Shown here: positions 8,496 through 17,702 of the stretch, piece after piece
Position numbering within the stretch: the stretch's first letter is position 1
How the letters are laid out: each line of letters starts with the position of its first letter
Assembly: GCA_029202405.1 (NCBI GenBank)
Contig: CP119312.1
Span: 1,431,001-1,495,000, forward strand
Direction of reading: 5' to 3'
Length of the DNA: 64,000 nucleotides
Source of the DNA: Candidatus Devosia phytovorans
Lineage (GTDB): Bacteria > Pseudomonadota > Alphaproteobacteria > Rhizobiales > Devosiaceae
Notes under the pieces: generated by a model
Told to the model about the DNA's origin: nothing
The model's input: only the letters and a program-made list of their open reading frames with translations
Database searches by the model: none
Program-made: the position numbers and the translations under genes

Positions 8496-11400
8496 ACGAC
8501 ATTACCCCGATCAAGCCGGCGCGCACGATCGCCAATGTGCCCGATGGCATGCAGCCCATGGTGCTGGCCGACCTCGTGCAGAAGCGCATCGAGGCCGCAC
8601 CGGATGATGCGGCAAGTGTGGTCTTCGTGGCGCGCGACGGCCGCCGCCTGCAGCGCATGGCCGATATCCTGACGGCCATGCTGCCGGGCCACACGATCCT
8701 GACGCTGCCGGCCTGGGATTGTCTTCCCTATGACCGTGTCTCGCCCAACAACGTGACCATTGCCGCGCGAATGAATACGCTGGCGGCTCTGACCTCGGGC
8801 GCCAAGGGTGCAATCGTCCTGACGGCGGTCAATGGGCTGATCCAGAAGCTTCCGCCGCGCGATGTCGTCGAGACGATGAGCTTTTCGGCGGCGGCCGGGC
8901 GCGTGGTGGACAGCAACAAGCTGATCGCCTGGGCGGCCAACAATGGTTATCTGCGCGTGCCGACAGTGCGCGAGAGCGGCGAATACGCCGTGCGCGGCGG
9001 ACTGGTAGACCTGTTCCCGGCCAGTGCCGAGACGCCGCTGCGCTTCGACTTCTTCGGCAGCCAGCTTGAATCCATCCGCAGCTTCGATCCCGATAGCCAA
9101 CGCACCACGGGTACGCTGAAGCGCGTCGACCTGACGCCGATGAGCGAAGTGGTTCTCACCGACGAGACCATCAAGCGCTTCCGGCAGAACTATACGGCGA
9201 CCTTTGGTGGCAATACGGTCGATGACACGCTCTATGCATCGGTCAGCGGCGGTTCTCGCTATTCGGGCACCGAGCATTGGCTGCCGTTCTTCTACGAGCA
9301 TCTCGACATGCTTGCCGACTATGTCGGCGATGCGCCTTTCGTATTCGATGAACAGGCTGTGGAAGCCTATGCCGATCGCGTGGCGCAGATCCGCGACTAT
9401 TACGACGCGCGCGAAGCGGCGCGGCTGTTGCCGGTCGTGGCGGGAGCGGGCGCGCCCTACAAGCCGATCAAGCCGGAGCTGCTCTATGGCGTGGACCAGC
9501 ATCCCTATACGCTGTCCGGCACGACGACGGTGCAGCTCAGCCATTTCATCTCGCCTGAGACCAAGGCCAGCAATGATGCCGGTGGGCATATAGCGCCCAG
9601 CTTCGCCGCCGAACGGCAGGCGCAGGACACGAACCTCTTCCAAGCTGTTGTCGATCGGCTGCTGAACGAGAGGCAGAAGGGTCGCCGGGCCATCGTCGCC
9701 TGCTGGAGCACGGGCACGCGCGATCGCATGGTGCAGGTGCTCAAGGACCATGGCCTGACCAATCCGCGCATGGCAGAAAACTGGCGCGATGCCGAGACGA
9801 CGAGTGCGGCGACAACGTCGCTGGTCGTGCTGCCGCTCGAAAGCGGCTTCGAGACCAAGGATCTGTTGGTCCTTTCCGAACAGGATATCCTGGGCGAACG
9901 CATCCTCAGGCCCCAGCGCAAGAAGAAGGCGAGCGACGCGCTGACCGAGGCGGCGAGCCTTGCCGCGGGCGATCTCGTCGTTCATGTCGATCATGGTATT
10001 GGCCGTTTCCTGGGCCTCAAGGTCATCGAGGCCGGCGGTGCGCCGCATGAATGTGTCGAGCTCGAATATGGCGGCGAGACCAAGCTCTACCTGCCGGTCG
10101 AAAATATCGAGCTGCTGACGCGCTATGGCAGCGATGACGGCAATGTCACCCTCGACAAGCTCGGTGGCGTGGCCTGGCAGGCGAAAAAAGGAAAACTCAA
10201 GCAGCGCATCCGCGAAATGGCGGAGCAGCTCATCAAGATCGCGGCGGCGCGCCTGCTCACCAAGGCCGATGTGGTCGAGATCAATCCGGGCGCCTACGAC
10301 GAATTCGCCGCGCGCTTCCCCTATGAGGAGACCGAAGACCAGATGGCCGCCATCGAGGCGGTGTTCGATGACGTGACCTCGGGTCGCGTCATGGATCGCC
10401 TGGTGTGCGGGGACGTGGGTTTCGGCAAGACCGAGGTGGCGCTGCGCGCGGCTTTTGCCGTGGCGCTGAGTGGCAAGCAGGTTGCCGTGGTCGTGCCGAC
10501 AACCCTGTTGGCGCGCCAGCACTTCAAGACTTTCTCGGAGCGTTTCAAGGGCCTGCCGGTCAAGGTGCGTCATGCCTCTCGCATGGTTTCGGCAGCAGAA
10601 CTCAAGGCGACCAAGGAAGGCCTGGCCGATGGGCAGGTCGATATCGTGGTCGGTACGCATGCGCTGCTCAGCAAGACGGTCACGTTCCACGACCTTGGCA
10701 TGGTGATTGTCGACGAAGAGCAGCATTTCGGGGTGGGTCACAAGGAGCGCCTCAAGGAGCTCAAGGCCAATGTCCACGTGCTAACCCTCACGGCGACGCC
10801 GATTCCGCGGACGCTGCAACTGGCACTGACCGGGGTGCGCGACCTCAGCCTGCTGGCGACGCCGCCGGTCGATCGCCTTGCGATCCGCACCTTCATCTCA
10901 CCTTTCGATCCACTGTCGGTTCGCGAGGCGCTGCTGCGCGAAAAATACCGTGGCGGGCAGAGCTTTTACGTCGTGCCGCGTATCAAGGATCAGCATGAGA
11001 TCGCTGATTTTCTCAAGGCACAGGTGCCCGAAGTCAGCTTCGTGGTGGCCAATGGGCAGATGGCGCCGGGCGAACTCGACGACATCATGAATGCCTTCTA
11101 CGACAACAAGTTCGACGTGCTGGTGGCAACGACGATCGTCGAATCGGGGCTCGACATTCCCAATGCCAATACGCTGATCGTGCATCGCGCCGACCATTTC
11201 GGTCTGGCGCAGCTCTACCAGATCCGTGGTCGAATCGGCCGTGCCAAGGCGCGCGCCTATGCGCTGTTCACGGTGCCGGCCGACAAGAAGCTGACCGACA
11301 CGGCGGAGCGCCGGCTTGGCGTGCTGCAATCCCTGGAATCGCTGGGCGCCGGCTTCCAGCTGGCCAGCCACGACCTCGATATTCGCGGGGCCGGAAACCT

Positions 11401-11977
11401 ATTGGGCGACGAACAGTCGGGCCATATCCGCGAAGTGGGCTACGAGCTCTACCAGTCGATGCTGGAAGAGGCGGTGGCCAATCTCAAGAATGGCGATGCG
11501 GACTACGAGGACCGCAACGAGTGGAGCCCGCAGATTTCGCTGGGCATGCCGGTGATGATTCCCGAGCACTATATCCCCGACCTGCAACTGCGCATGCAGC
11601 TCTACCGTCGCCTGGGCGATCTGACCGATATCCGCGATATCGACGGCGCTGGCGCAGAATTGATCGACCGTTTCGGCCCGCTGCCGGAAGAGGTCGAGGC
11701 GCTGCTCAAGGTGATCCTCGTCAAGGCACTCTGTCGCCAGGCCAATGTCGAGAAGGTGGATGCCGGGCCAAAGGGTGCAGTCATCTCCTTGCGGCATAAC
11801 GAATATCCAAATCCGGCTGCGCTGGTGAAGCTGGTGAGCGATCCGGCCAACCAGGTTCGCATCAAGCCCGATCAGAAACTTGTGTTCGCCCGCAACTGGC
11901 CGACGCCGAATGATCGCCTCAAGGGCACGGCAGCTATCCTGTCGCGCCTAGCAAAACTGGCAGAAAACGCTGCATGA
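8492..11977 (+). CDS. mfd: Transcription-repair coupling factor Mfd
   Basis: 1161 residues, full length. Mfd removes RNA polymerase stalled at DNA lesions and recruits UvrA. In order: UvrB-homology N-terminal domains (about 1-340), RNA polymerase-interacting domain near 500-560 (DLVVHVDHGIGRFLGL), RecG-like translocase motor with Walker A GDVGFGKT (Lys646) and VDEEQHFG, the TRG-type segment, and a C-terminal D7 domain that masks the UvrA site. The ATG inside the sdhE stop codon was chosen because an in-frame extension to 8402 would overlap conserved sdhE coding sequence. No terminator is obvious after the stop. Confidence 0.98.
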   Translation: MNDITPIKPARTIANVPDGMQPMVLADLVQKRIEAAPDDAASVVFVARDGRRLQRMADILTAMLPGHTILTLPAWDCLPYDRVSPNNVTIAARMNTLAALTSGAKGAIVLTAVNGLIQKLPPRDVVETMSFSAAAGRVVDSNKLIAWAANNGYLRVPTVRESGEYAVRGGLVDLFPASAETPLRFDFFGSQLESIRSFDPDSQRTTGTLKRVDLTPMSEVVLTDETIKRFRQNYTATFGGNTVDDTLYASVSGGSRYSGTEHWLPFFYEHLDMLADYVGDAPFVFDEQAVEAYADRVAQIRDYYDAREAARLLPVVAGAGAPYKPIKPELLYGVDQHPYTLSGTTTVQLSHFISPETKASNDAGGHIAPSFAAERQAQDTNLFQAVVDRLLNERQKGRRAIVACWSTGTRDRMVQVLKDHGLTNPRMAENWRDAETTSAATTSLVVLPLESGFETKDLLVLSEQDILGERILRPQRKKKASDALTEAASLAAGDLVVHVDHGIGRFLGLKVIEAGGAPHECVELEYGGETKLYLPVENIELLTRYGSDDGNVTLDKLGGVAWQAKKGKLKQRIREMAEQLIKIAAARLLTKADVVEINPGAYDEFAARFPYEETEDQMAAIEAVFDDVTSGRVMDRLVCGDVGFGKTEVALRAAFAVALSGKQVAVVVPTTLLARQHFKTFSERFKGLPVKVRHASRMVSAAELKATKEGLADGQVDIVVGTHALLSKTVTFHDLGMVIVDEEQHFGVGHKERLKELKANVHVLTLTATPIPRTLQLALTGVRDLSLLATPPVDRLAIRTFISPFDPLSVREALLREKYRGGQSFYVVPRIKDQHEIADFLKAQVPEVSFVVANGQMAPGELDDIMNAFYDNKFDVLVATTIVESGLDIPNANTLIVHRADHFGLAQLYQIRGRIGRAKARAYALFTVPADKKLTDTAERRLGVLQSLESLGAGFQLASHDLDIRGAGNLLGDEQSGHIREVGYELYQSMLEEAVANLKNGDADYEDRNEWSPQISLGMPVMIPEHYIPDLQLRMQLYRRLGDLTDIRDIDGAGAELIDRFGPLPEEVEALLKVILVKALCRQANVEKVDAGPKGAVISLRHNEYPNPAALVKLVSDPANQVRIKPDQKLVFARNWPTPNDRLKGTAAILSRLAKLAENAA

Positions 11978-12076
11978 CCCATGGGCAGGAACGCCGTGTC
12001 GCCATAATCCTTTTGCAAGGTGTATCGGTCATGTTATTGCCCGAATTCAGCACTTGAAGGGCAGTTCGCTATTCAA

Positions 12077-12093
12077 GGTGGCATCAGGCCACC
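12077..12093. repeat. Short perfect hairpin in the leader of the IalB-family gene
   Basis: GGTGGC and GCCACC surround a five-base loop, 30 bases upstream of the start codon. It could fold in the 5' untranslated RNA, but it is short and no regulatory role can be assigned. Confidence 0.4.
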
Positions 12094-12122
12094 GGGACTG
12101 CCAAAGAAGCCAAGGAAATTCT

Positions 12123-12863
12123 ATGAAGTTCAGGAAACCCCTCGTTGCCGGTATCGCGGCGGCCGCGCTGATGCTGTCCCCGCTGTCGGCCTTCGCTCAG
12201 GAAGCCGCTCCCGCCGAGGCTCCCGCTGCTGAAGCTCCGGCTGCTCCGGCCGCCGATGGTGCCGCAGCGCCCGCCGCTGCCGCGGCCGGTGGCCAGCAGA
12301 ACTGGCTCAAGGTCTGTGATCCGCTGCCCGATGGCCAGCAGGCCTGCATCATGCGCCAAGTGGTGCTGGCCAATGGCCAGTTCCTCGGTTCCTTCCTGCT
12401 GCGCGACGATCCGGGCCAGGAAAGCCGTTTGCTAGCCGTTGCGGCTGTGCCGCTGGGCGTGCTGCTGCCGTTCGGCCTGACCTGGCAGATCGACAATGCC
12501 AAGCCGGTCCGCGTGCCTTACATGCTGTGCGACCCTACGTCCTGCGCCACGCAGCTGGTGATCAACGAGCAGTATGTGAACTCGCTGAAGCGCGGTGGTA
12601 CGCTCAAGCTGACCGCCAAGAACCGCCAGAACCAGGACCTGACGATCGAAATCACCCTGGCCGGCTTCACCTCGGCCTATGATGGCGATGCAGCGCTGAC
12701 CTTCGAGCAGTTCCGCCAGGAAACCTCGGGCGAAAACGCGCTCGAGCAGGTGCTGCAGGATCGTGCCGAGACGCTGCGCCAGCAGCTCAATGGCGGCGCT
12801 GCGGCTCCCACGACCGATGGCGCGGCTCCGGCTGAAGCGACCGAAACGCCGCCGGCTCAGTAA
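12123..12863 (+). CDS. Invasion-associated locus B (IalB) family exported protein
   Basis: 246 residues. A clean signal peptide (hydrophobic 7-19, cleavage after Ala25 in AFA-Q) is followed by an Ala/Pro/Glu-rich linker to about residue 55, then the IalB-like domain with the paired cysteines expected of the family (VCDPLPDGQQACIMRQ, YMLCDPTSCATQ). The C-terminus is again low complexity. IalB proteins are abundant in Hyphomicrobiales and were first named for erythrocyte invasion in Bartonella; in free-living relatives the role is unknown and virulence should not be assumed. Start ATG 12123 has AAGGAA six bases upstream and puts the signal peptide at the N-terminus. A strong terminator follows. 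Confidence 0.9.
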   Translation: MKFRKPLVAGIAAAALMLSPLSAFAQEAAPAEAPAAEAPAAPAADGAAAPAAAAAGGQQNWLKVCDPLPDGQQACIMRQVVLANGQFLGSFLLRDDPGQESRLLAVAAVPLGVLLPFGLTWQIDNAKPVRVPYMLCDPTSCATQLVINEQYVNSLKRGGTLKLTAKNRQNQDLTIEITLAGFTSAYDGDAALTFEQFRQETSGENALEQVLQDRAETLRQQLNGGAAAPTTDGAAPAEATETPPAQ

Positions 12864-12886
12864 GCCAGCGCGACTGAAATCGAGAA

Positions 12887-12915
12887 GGGCGCCGGAGTGA
12901 TCCGGCGCCCTTTTT
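12887..12915 (+). terminator. Rho-independent terminator after IalB-family gene
   Basis: Ten-base-pair perfect stem GGGCGCCGGA / TCCGGCGCCC with a GTGA loop, followed by five T residues. It lies 24 bases after the stop codon. Confidence 0.93.
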
Positions 12916-12934
12916 GTTTGGACCTTCTAATGTT

Positions 12935-12984
12935 GCGTTTTCGGACCGCAAAGGTGGAATGCGCCTTTGCCGGGAACGCTCTAG
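12935..12984. repeat. Palindromic repeat ending on the UbiH-type gene stop codon (copy 1)
   Basis: An imperfect inverted repeat, GCGTTTTC...CAAAGG against CCTTTG...GAACGC, that ends in CTCTAG. The CTA of this CTAG is the complement of the TAG stop of the minus-strand hydroxylase gene. The same architecture recurs at 37614-37663. It is read as a dispersed rhizobial-type palindromic element that could also act as a minus-strand terminator or mRNA stabiliser. Confidence 0.65.
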
Positions 12985-14132
12985 CGGCCGCCCATGCCGA
13001 GGGAGAAGGCTTGTTTCCTGAGGAATGGCGCGAGTTTGAGGGCCCATAGGCCACCGGCGCGCAGGGCCTGGGCGGGGATCATTTCGGCGAGCAGCGAGCG
13101 GAACAGCGTATCGACCATGCCACCGGTGCGAGCCAGGTCAGCGCTGCGGCGGGTGGCATAGTCGAGGCTGAGTTTTTGTGCCCAGTCAGGGGTCGAGCGA
13201 TCGGAGACGGCGAGCGAAGCGGCCAGATCGGCGACGTCGCGGAGGCCGAGGTTGAGGCCCTGGGCGCCGATGGGCGGGAAGGCGTGCGCGGCTTCGCCGA
13301 CCAGGACCACGCCATCGGCTCCTGCGTTGGGAACGCTTAAGCTGCTGAGGGGAAAGACAAAAACCGGGCTCGCCAGGGTGATCTTGCCAAACAGACGCTG
13401 GGATTTTTCCAGCAGCGTGGCGGTCAGTTTTTCAGCGCCGCTTTCCCTGGCCTCGAGCAGGAGGGCGTGGTCGTCGATCCAGACCAGATTGGCGCGGTTG
13501 CCGCCGGCCGGAACCAGCGTAAACGGGCCTTGGGAATAGTGAAACTCTACCGAGGTGCCATGGATGGGGCGGCCGAGGTCGAGGTCGCAGACCAGAGCGG
13601 ACTGGGTGAAGGCGGTCTCGCGGGCCTTGAGGCCGGCCGCAGCGCGGATCAAAGACTTCTTGCCGTCAGCGCCCACAATCAGAGGGGCTGAGAGTGTCGT
13701 GCCATCGGTGAGGCTCACCGTGGTGTCGTGCAATTCGGTAGCGCCAAGGTTACGGCCTTCAAGGTTGGCAAGGGTTTGCGCGACGGCGTTGAAGCGCTCC
13801 ATCAAGCGCATATTGGCAAAATTCCAGCCAAATGCGTCATGGCCGGCTTCCTGCGCATCGAACAGGGTTTCGGGCGCGCGGATCAGGCGGTTGGTGGCGT
13901 CGATGATGCGGATCTGCGTCAGGGCATGGCCGAGGGCGGCGGGGTCGTCGACCAGGCCGGCGCCTTGCAAGTAGTCGACACTGGGCAACATGAGCGCGGA
14001 GGTGCGCCGATCCGGCGGCGCGGTGGGGGCCAGGTGAATGGTCTTGAGCCCGGCCTGGGCGACGGCGATTGCCGCTGCCACTCCGGCCAATCCGCCACCG
14101 ACGAGGATGGCATCTGCGTCATACTTGGTCAT
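12981..14132 (-). CDS. FAD-dependent hydroxylase of the UbiH/UbiF/COQ6 family
   Basis: 383 residues, typical length. The fold is that of class A flavin monooxygenases: dinucleotide motif VGGGLAGVAAA at about 12-22, the central GADGKKS motif near 155, and the second FAD motif GEAAHAFPPIGAQGLNLGLRD near 280-300 (the usual GDAAH has Glu for Asp here). Family members hydroxylate the ring of ubiquinone precursors; which position is used cannot be told from sequence. It stands alone on the minus strand, with the TerC gene divergent 217 bases away. A palindromic repeat touches its stop codon. Confidence 0.88.
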   Translation of the reverse strand: MTKYDADAILVGGGLAGVAAAIAVAQAGLKTIHLAPTAPPDRRTSALMLPSVDYLQGAGLVDDPAALGHALTQIRIIDATNRLIRAPETLFDAQEAGHDAFGWNFANMRLMERFNAVAQTLANLEGRNLGATELHDTTVSLTDGTTLSAPLIVGADGKKSLIRAAAGLKARETAFTQSALVCDLDLGRPIHGTSVEFHYSQGPFTLVPAGGNRANLVWIDDHALLLEARESGAEKLTATLLEKSQRLFGKITLASPVFVFPLSSLSVPNAGADGVVLVGEAAHAFPPIGAQGLNLGLRDVADLAASLAVSDRSTPDWAQKLSLDYATRRSADLARTGGMVDTLFRSLLAEMIPAQALRAGGLWALKLAPFLRKQAFSLGMGGR

Positions 14133-14349
14133 GGTCTATCCATATCGGCCGGAATCCGGCCAAGGTGTTGCGGCGCTGAACGATTTCACTCTTCGTCCGT
14201 TGTGCTGCTCGCGAGCCAGACTATCATCGCGCGCAGCATGGAGACCAGCGTGGGGATGGCTTCCCATTGCCGCAGTGGGGGCTCGTGAGGCCTTGCGGAT
14301 TCGCGGGGCCCGCATAGAAGTATGAACACCAAGTGCCGCAACGGAGGCC

Positions 14350-15294
14350 ATGATGCTTGAACTGCTCGCCGATCCCAATGTCTGGGTCGCCTTTGCCACG
14401 CTGACGATCATGGAGATCGTGCTGGGGATCGACAATATCGTGTTCATCTCGGTGCTGGTGTCGCGCCTACCGCGCGAACAGGCCGAATTCGCCCGCAAGC
14501 TGGGCATTGGCCTGGCGCTGGTGTTCCGCATCGTGCTGCTGTTCCTGATCAGCTGGATCGTGCAGCTGCAGGATCCTGTGTTCACCGCCTTCGGCCATGG
14601 CTTCTCGTGGAAGGACATCATCCTGATCGCCGGTGGCGGCTTCCTGATCTACAAGGCCACCCATGAAATGCATGCGGCCATCGAGGACGACCACGAGGTC
14701 GGCCTCAAGGATGCTGCCGGGGCGACGCTGCAGGCGATCCTCGTGCAGATCGTGGTCATCGACATGGTGTTCTCCATCGATTCGATCATCACGGCCGTCG
14801 GCATGGTGCCGGCCGACCAGGTGTTCGTCATGGTTGCCGCAGTTCTGGTTGCGGTCGGCGTGATGTTCGTCGCCTCGGGCCCGATCGCCAAGTTCGTGGC
14901 CGATCACCCGACCACCAAGATGCTGGCGCTGGCCTTCCTGCTGCTGATCGGCGTGACGCTGGTGGCCGATGGTCTCGGTTTCCACATTCCCAAGGGCTAT
15001 ATCTATTCGGCCATGGCCTTCTCGGTGCTGGTCGAGGCGATCAATGTCATTGCCAAGGGCCGCAAGGCGAAAACGGCAGGCAAGGCGAAGCACGGCTTCA
15101 CGCCCTTTACCGGTGATACCGGCTCGGTGGGAACGGAAGAGGCTCTCGCTGCCGTGGGGCGCAAGTCGGCGGCCGTGAGCCAGGCCAAGCTGGCGGCGAC
15201 GCCAGTCGCTCCGCCCAAGCCGCGCACGACGCCGCAGGGCAAGGCGCAGGCCCGGCCAAAGTCGGCGCCGCGCAAGCCCAAGACCACCAAGTGA
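14350..15294 (+). CDS. TerC-family integral membrane protein
   Basis: 314 residues. Seven or so hydrophobic segments occupy residues 10-235; the rest is a basic Lys/Pro/Ala-rich tail. Conserved acidic residues inside helices match TerC: MEIVLGIDNIVF (Asp28) and VIDMVFSIDSII near residue 140. TerC/Alx proteins are linked to tellurite resistance and to manganese efflux or metalation of exported proteins. Many homologues have a manganese riboswitch in front; I did not find its conserved loops in 14133-14349. Two adjacent ATGs (14350, 14353) are possible; GGAGGCC lies just upstream. Its stop codon overlaps or nearly touches the next gene. Confidence 0.88.
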   Translation: MMLELLADPNVWVAFATLTIMEIVLGIDNIVFISVLVSRLPREQAEFARKLGIGLALVFRIVLLFLISWIVQLQDPVFTAFGHGFSWKDIILIAGGGFLIYKATHEMHAAIEDDHEVGLKDAAGATLQAILVQIVVIDMVFSIDSIITAVGMVPADQVFVMVAAVLVAVGVMFVASGPIAKFVADHPTTKMLALAFLLLIGVTLVADGLGFHIPKGYIYSAMAFSVLVEAINVIAKGRKAKTAGKAKHGFTPFTGDTGSVGTEEALAAVGRKSAAVSQAKLAATPVAPPKPRTTPQGKAQARPKSAPRKPKTTK

Positions 15295-15305
15295 GCGGCG
15301 AAGCC

Positions 15306-16277
15306 ATGAGCAAGGCAGTCGTCGTTCACCAGACGGGTGGGCCAGAGGTGCTGTCCTTCGAGGATCGTCCGGTGGGCAAGCCGGGGGCAGGGCAGGTTGC
15401 CCTGCGCCAGACGGCGGCCGGGCTGAACTTCATCGACACCTATCAGCGCAGCGGGCTCTACAAGGTCGAGACGCCCTTCGTGGCCGGCAGCGAAGGCGCC
15501 GGCGTGGTGACGGCGGTTGGCGAGGGTGTGACCTTGTTCAAGGAAGGCGACCGCGTCGCCTATCAGGGGCAGGTCGGCGCCTATGCAACGGAGCGGCTGG
15601 CCATTGCCGACCGGCTGGTGCCTATTCCGGAGGGCGTCGATGACCAGACGGCGGCAGCCGTGCTGCTCAAGGGGCTGACGGCGCATTACCTATTGTTCAA
15701 GACCTGGGCCTTGGCCAGGGGCGAGACGATCCTCTGGCATGCGGCAGCCGGCGCCACGGGGATGATCGCCACGCAATGGGCCAAGTCGCTCGGCGCGACG
15801 GTAATCGCAACGGCGGGCAGCGACGAAAAGGTGGCGCTGGCCAAGGCGCATGGCTGTGACCATGTGATCAACTATCGCAAGGAAGACTTTGCCGAACGGG
15901 TGCGGGAGCTGACCGGGGGACGGGGCGTCGATGTCGTCTATGACGGCGTCGGCAAGGATACGTTCGAGAAATCGCTGGACTGCCTGCGACCGCGCGGGCT
16001 GATGGTCAGCTTCGGCAATGCCTCGGGTGTGGTCAGTATTCCCGATATCACGGTGTTGTCGCGCAAGGGTTCGCTCTATGTGACGCGGCCCACCACGGCG
16101 CACTACTACGCCAACCGCGAAGAGTTGCTGGAAGGCGCCGATCGGCTGTTTGCGGCGATCAAGAGCGGGGCGATCAAGGTGGAGATCGGCCGGACCTTCG
16201 CACTGGCCGACGCCGCCGATGCGCATCGGGCGCTCGAAGGGCGCGAAACCACGGGATCGGTGATCCTGTTGCCGTGA
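15306..16277 (+). CDS. NADPH:quinone oxidoreductase (zinc-independent MDR family)
   Basis: 323 residues, matching E. coli QorA length. Medium-chain dehydrogenase fold: GroES-like N-terminal half with AAGLNFIDTYQRSGLY, and a Rossmann half with AAAGATGMIATQWAKSLGA near 140-160. The zinc-binding residues of alcohol dehydrogenases are absent, which is normal for quinone reductases. The ATG at 15306 fits the family N-terminus (MSKAVVVHQTGGPEVL); a GTG at 15291 overlapping the terC stop is the alternative. Coupled to terC by position, though no functional link is known. A strong hairpin follows the stop. Confidence 0.92.
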   Translation: MSKAVVVHQTGGPEVLSFEDRPVGKPGAGQVALRQTAAGLNFIDTYQRSGLYKVETPFVAGSEGAGVVTAVGEGVTLFKEGDRVAYQGQVGAYATERLAIADRLVPIPEGVDDQTAAAVLLKGLTAHYLLFKTWALARGETILWHAAAGATGMIATQWAKSLGATVIATAGSDEKVALAKAHGCDHVINYRKEDFAERVRELTGGRGVDVVYDGVGKDTFEKSLDCLRPRGLMVSFGNASGVVSIPDITVLSRKGSLYVTRPTTAHYYANREELLEGADRLFAAIKSGAIKVEIGRTFALADAADAHRALEGRETTGSVILLP

Positions 16278-16283
16278 GAATAC

Positions 16284-16307
16284 GCGCCGGGCTGGACAGC
16301 CCGGCGC
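16284..16307. terminator. Strong hairpin between quinone oxidoreductase gene and tRNA-Ser
   Basis: GCGCCGGGCT and AGCCCGGCGC form ten perfect pairs around a GGAC loop, seven bases after the stop codon. No T-tract follows (TCTATC), so it may be a weak terminator or an mRNA 3' stabiliser. Confidence 0.6.
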
Positions 16308-16331
16308 TCTATCGGTAAAGGCACACTCTAC

Positions 16332-16419
16332 GGAAGGGTGGCAGAGTGGTCGATTGCAGCGGTCTTGAAAACCGCCGATGTGCAAGCATCCGTGGGTTCG
16401 AATCCCACCCCTTCCGCCA
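16332..16419 (+). tRNA. tRNA-Ser (anticodon TGA)
   Basis: 88 bases including an encoded CCA. Acceptor GGAAGGG/CCCTTCC, D arm GCAGAGTGGTCGATTGC, anticodon stem GCGGT/ACCGC with loop CTTGAAA, a long variable arm (GATGTGCAAGCATC) typical of class II serine tRNAs, and T arm GTGGGTTCGAATCCCAC. Confidence 0.97.
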
Positions 16420-16570
16420 TAGTCCCGCCGATGCACCACGCCAGACGACCGCGTGCCCGGGAAGTTGTTCCCCACAAATCTCATAGGCGAATTTTGGCCT
16501 ACCCGCCGCACTTCACCCGGCTGGGGGAACGCGACGAGGCGATCGTGTCGACGGGGCGCGGCAATCCTTC

Positions 16571-17518
16571 CTATCCGCCGAGTCCTGCGACGTTTGTCAC
16601 GCGGGCGCGGCGGGTGGTGACGAGCCAGATGCCGGATGTGACGAGGGCGAGCGCTACCAGATTGTTCCACTGCACGATATTTTCGCCCAGGATGACACCC
16701 GAGAGGGCGATGCCGAAGATGGGGATGGCGCAATTGAAGATGGCGACCACGCCAACCGGATTGTGCTTAAGCAGCAGGCCCCATAGCGAAAAGGCCAGGG
16801 CCGAGATGGCTGCCAGATAGGCGAGCATGGCGATGGCCTCGGGGCTGGTGATGCTGATGCGGCCGCCCGTGGCGAGGCCAATGGCCAACAGGGCGAGGCC
16901 ACCCAGGAGCAATTGCCAGCCCGTCATCAGGCCGGTGTCCATGCGCTGGCTGATGCGCCGCCCATAGAGCGTGCCGACGGAAAACAGCAGGGCGGCGATG
17001 AGAATGAAGCCTTCGCCGATGAAGGAGATGCTGGCATCGACCGGAGAGGCCAGATTGACAATCAAAACGCTGGAAAAGCCGAGCAGGCAGCCGACCGAGC
17101 GTTGCCAGGTGAGTTTGTCATCGGTGAAGAGCCAATGGGCCAGCAGGACGGAAAAGAAGGTGCTGGTGGCGCTGACGATTGACACCTTGACGCCCGTCGA
17201 ATGGGCAAGGCCGACGTAGTAGAAGAGATATTGGGCGGCCGTGGACACGAGGCCCAGCAGGAGCAGGCGGGACATCTGTGACGGCGCCTGGATCAGAGGC
17301 TGGCGACGCAGGGCCATGAACAGCAGGAGCGCCACGCCAGCCAGGATGAAACGTGCGCCGGCAAAGACCATGATCGAGGGCGTGTCGGAGGGCGCTATGC
17401 CGAGGACCGCATAGCCATGCTTGACCGCCGGAACGGCGCTCCCCCAGAGAAAACAGCAGAGCAGGGCAATGGCCACGACGAAGCGCCGGTCACGCAACCA
17501 GCTGGCGGGAATATTCAA
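16571..17518 (-). CDS. EamA/DMT-superfamily exporter
   Basis: 315 residues with about ten transmembrane helices arranged as two EamA repeats. The first repeat begins at residue 14 (VVAIALLCCFLWGSAVPAVK), which carries the family's FLWGS motif; the second begins near 165 (EGFILIAALLFSVGTLYGRR) and ends with the characteristic WNNLVALALVTSGIWLVT. DMT exporters pump amino acids, nucleobases or other small metabolites across the inner membrane; no substrate can be assigned. It is a single-gene unit between tRNA-Ser and a small-protein gene on the other strand. Confidence 0.88.
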   Translation of the reverse strand: MNIPASWLRDRRFVVAIALLCCFLWGSAVPAVKHGYAVLGIAPSDTPSIMVFAGARFILAGVALLLFMALRRQPLIQAPSQMSRLLLLGLVSTAAQYLFYYVGLAHSTGVKVSIVSATSTFFSVLLAHWLFTDDKLTWQRSVGCLLGFSSVLIVNLASPVDASISFIGEGFILIAALLFSVGTLYGRRISQRMDTGLMTGWQLLLGGLALLAIGLATGGRISITSPEAIAMLAYLAAISALAFSLWGLLLKHNPVGVVAIFNCAIPIFGIALSGVILGENIVQWNNLVALALVTSGIWLVTTRRARVTNVAGLGG

Positions 17519-17702
17519 TTGAGGCGTCCGATCGTAGTCGCGGCGGCGGTGGTCATTGGGGGATGGCTATAGACAATGGCAATGCAGCCGACCACTGGCC
17601 ACGAGATGGTTGGGCGCAATTGCCGGGAAGATCATTCTCGACCCGATAGCGATCGCCTGCTATGGCGTCGAGCCTGTTAGCCAGCCGCAGGAGTGCACGC
17701 CG

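Noticed and set aside
8474..10777. Minus-strand open frame of 767 codons opposite mfd
   Set aside because: Shadow of mfd; low-complexity product with no recognisable domain.
12123..12863. Virulence factor reading of the IalB-family protein
   Set aside because: The family is widespread in free-living relatives; the name alone does not support an invasion role.
14133..14349. Possible manganese (yybP-ykoY) riboswitch before the TerC gene
   Set aside because: GGGGA and GGGG runs are present but the conserved loop sequences and pairing of that riboswitch could not be found.
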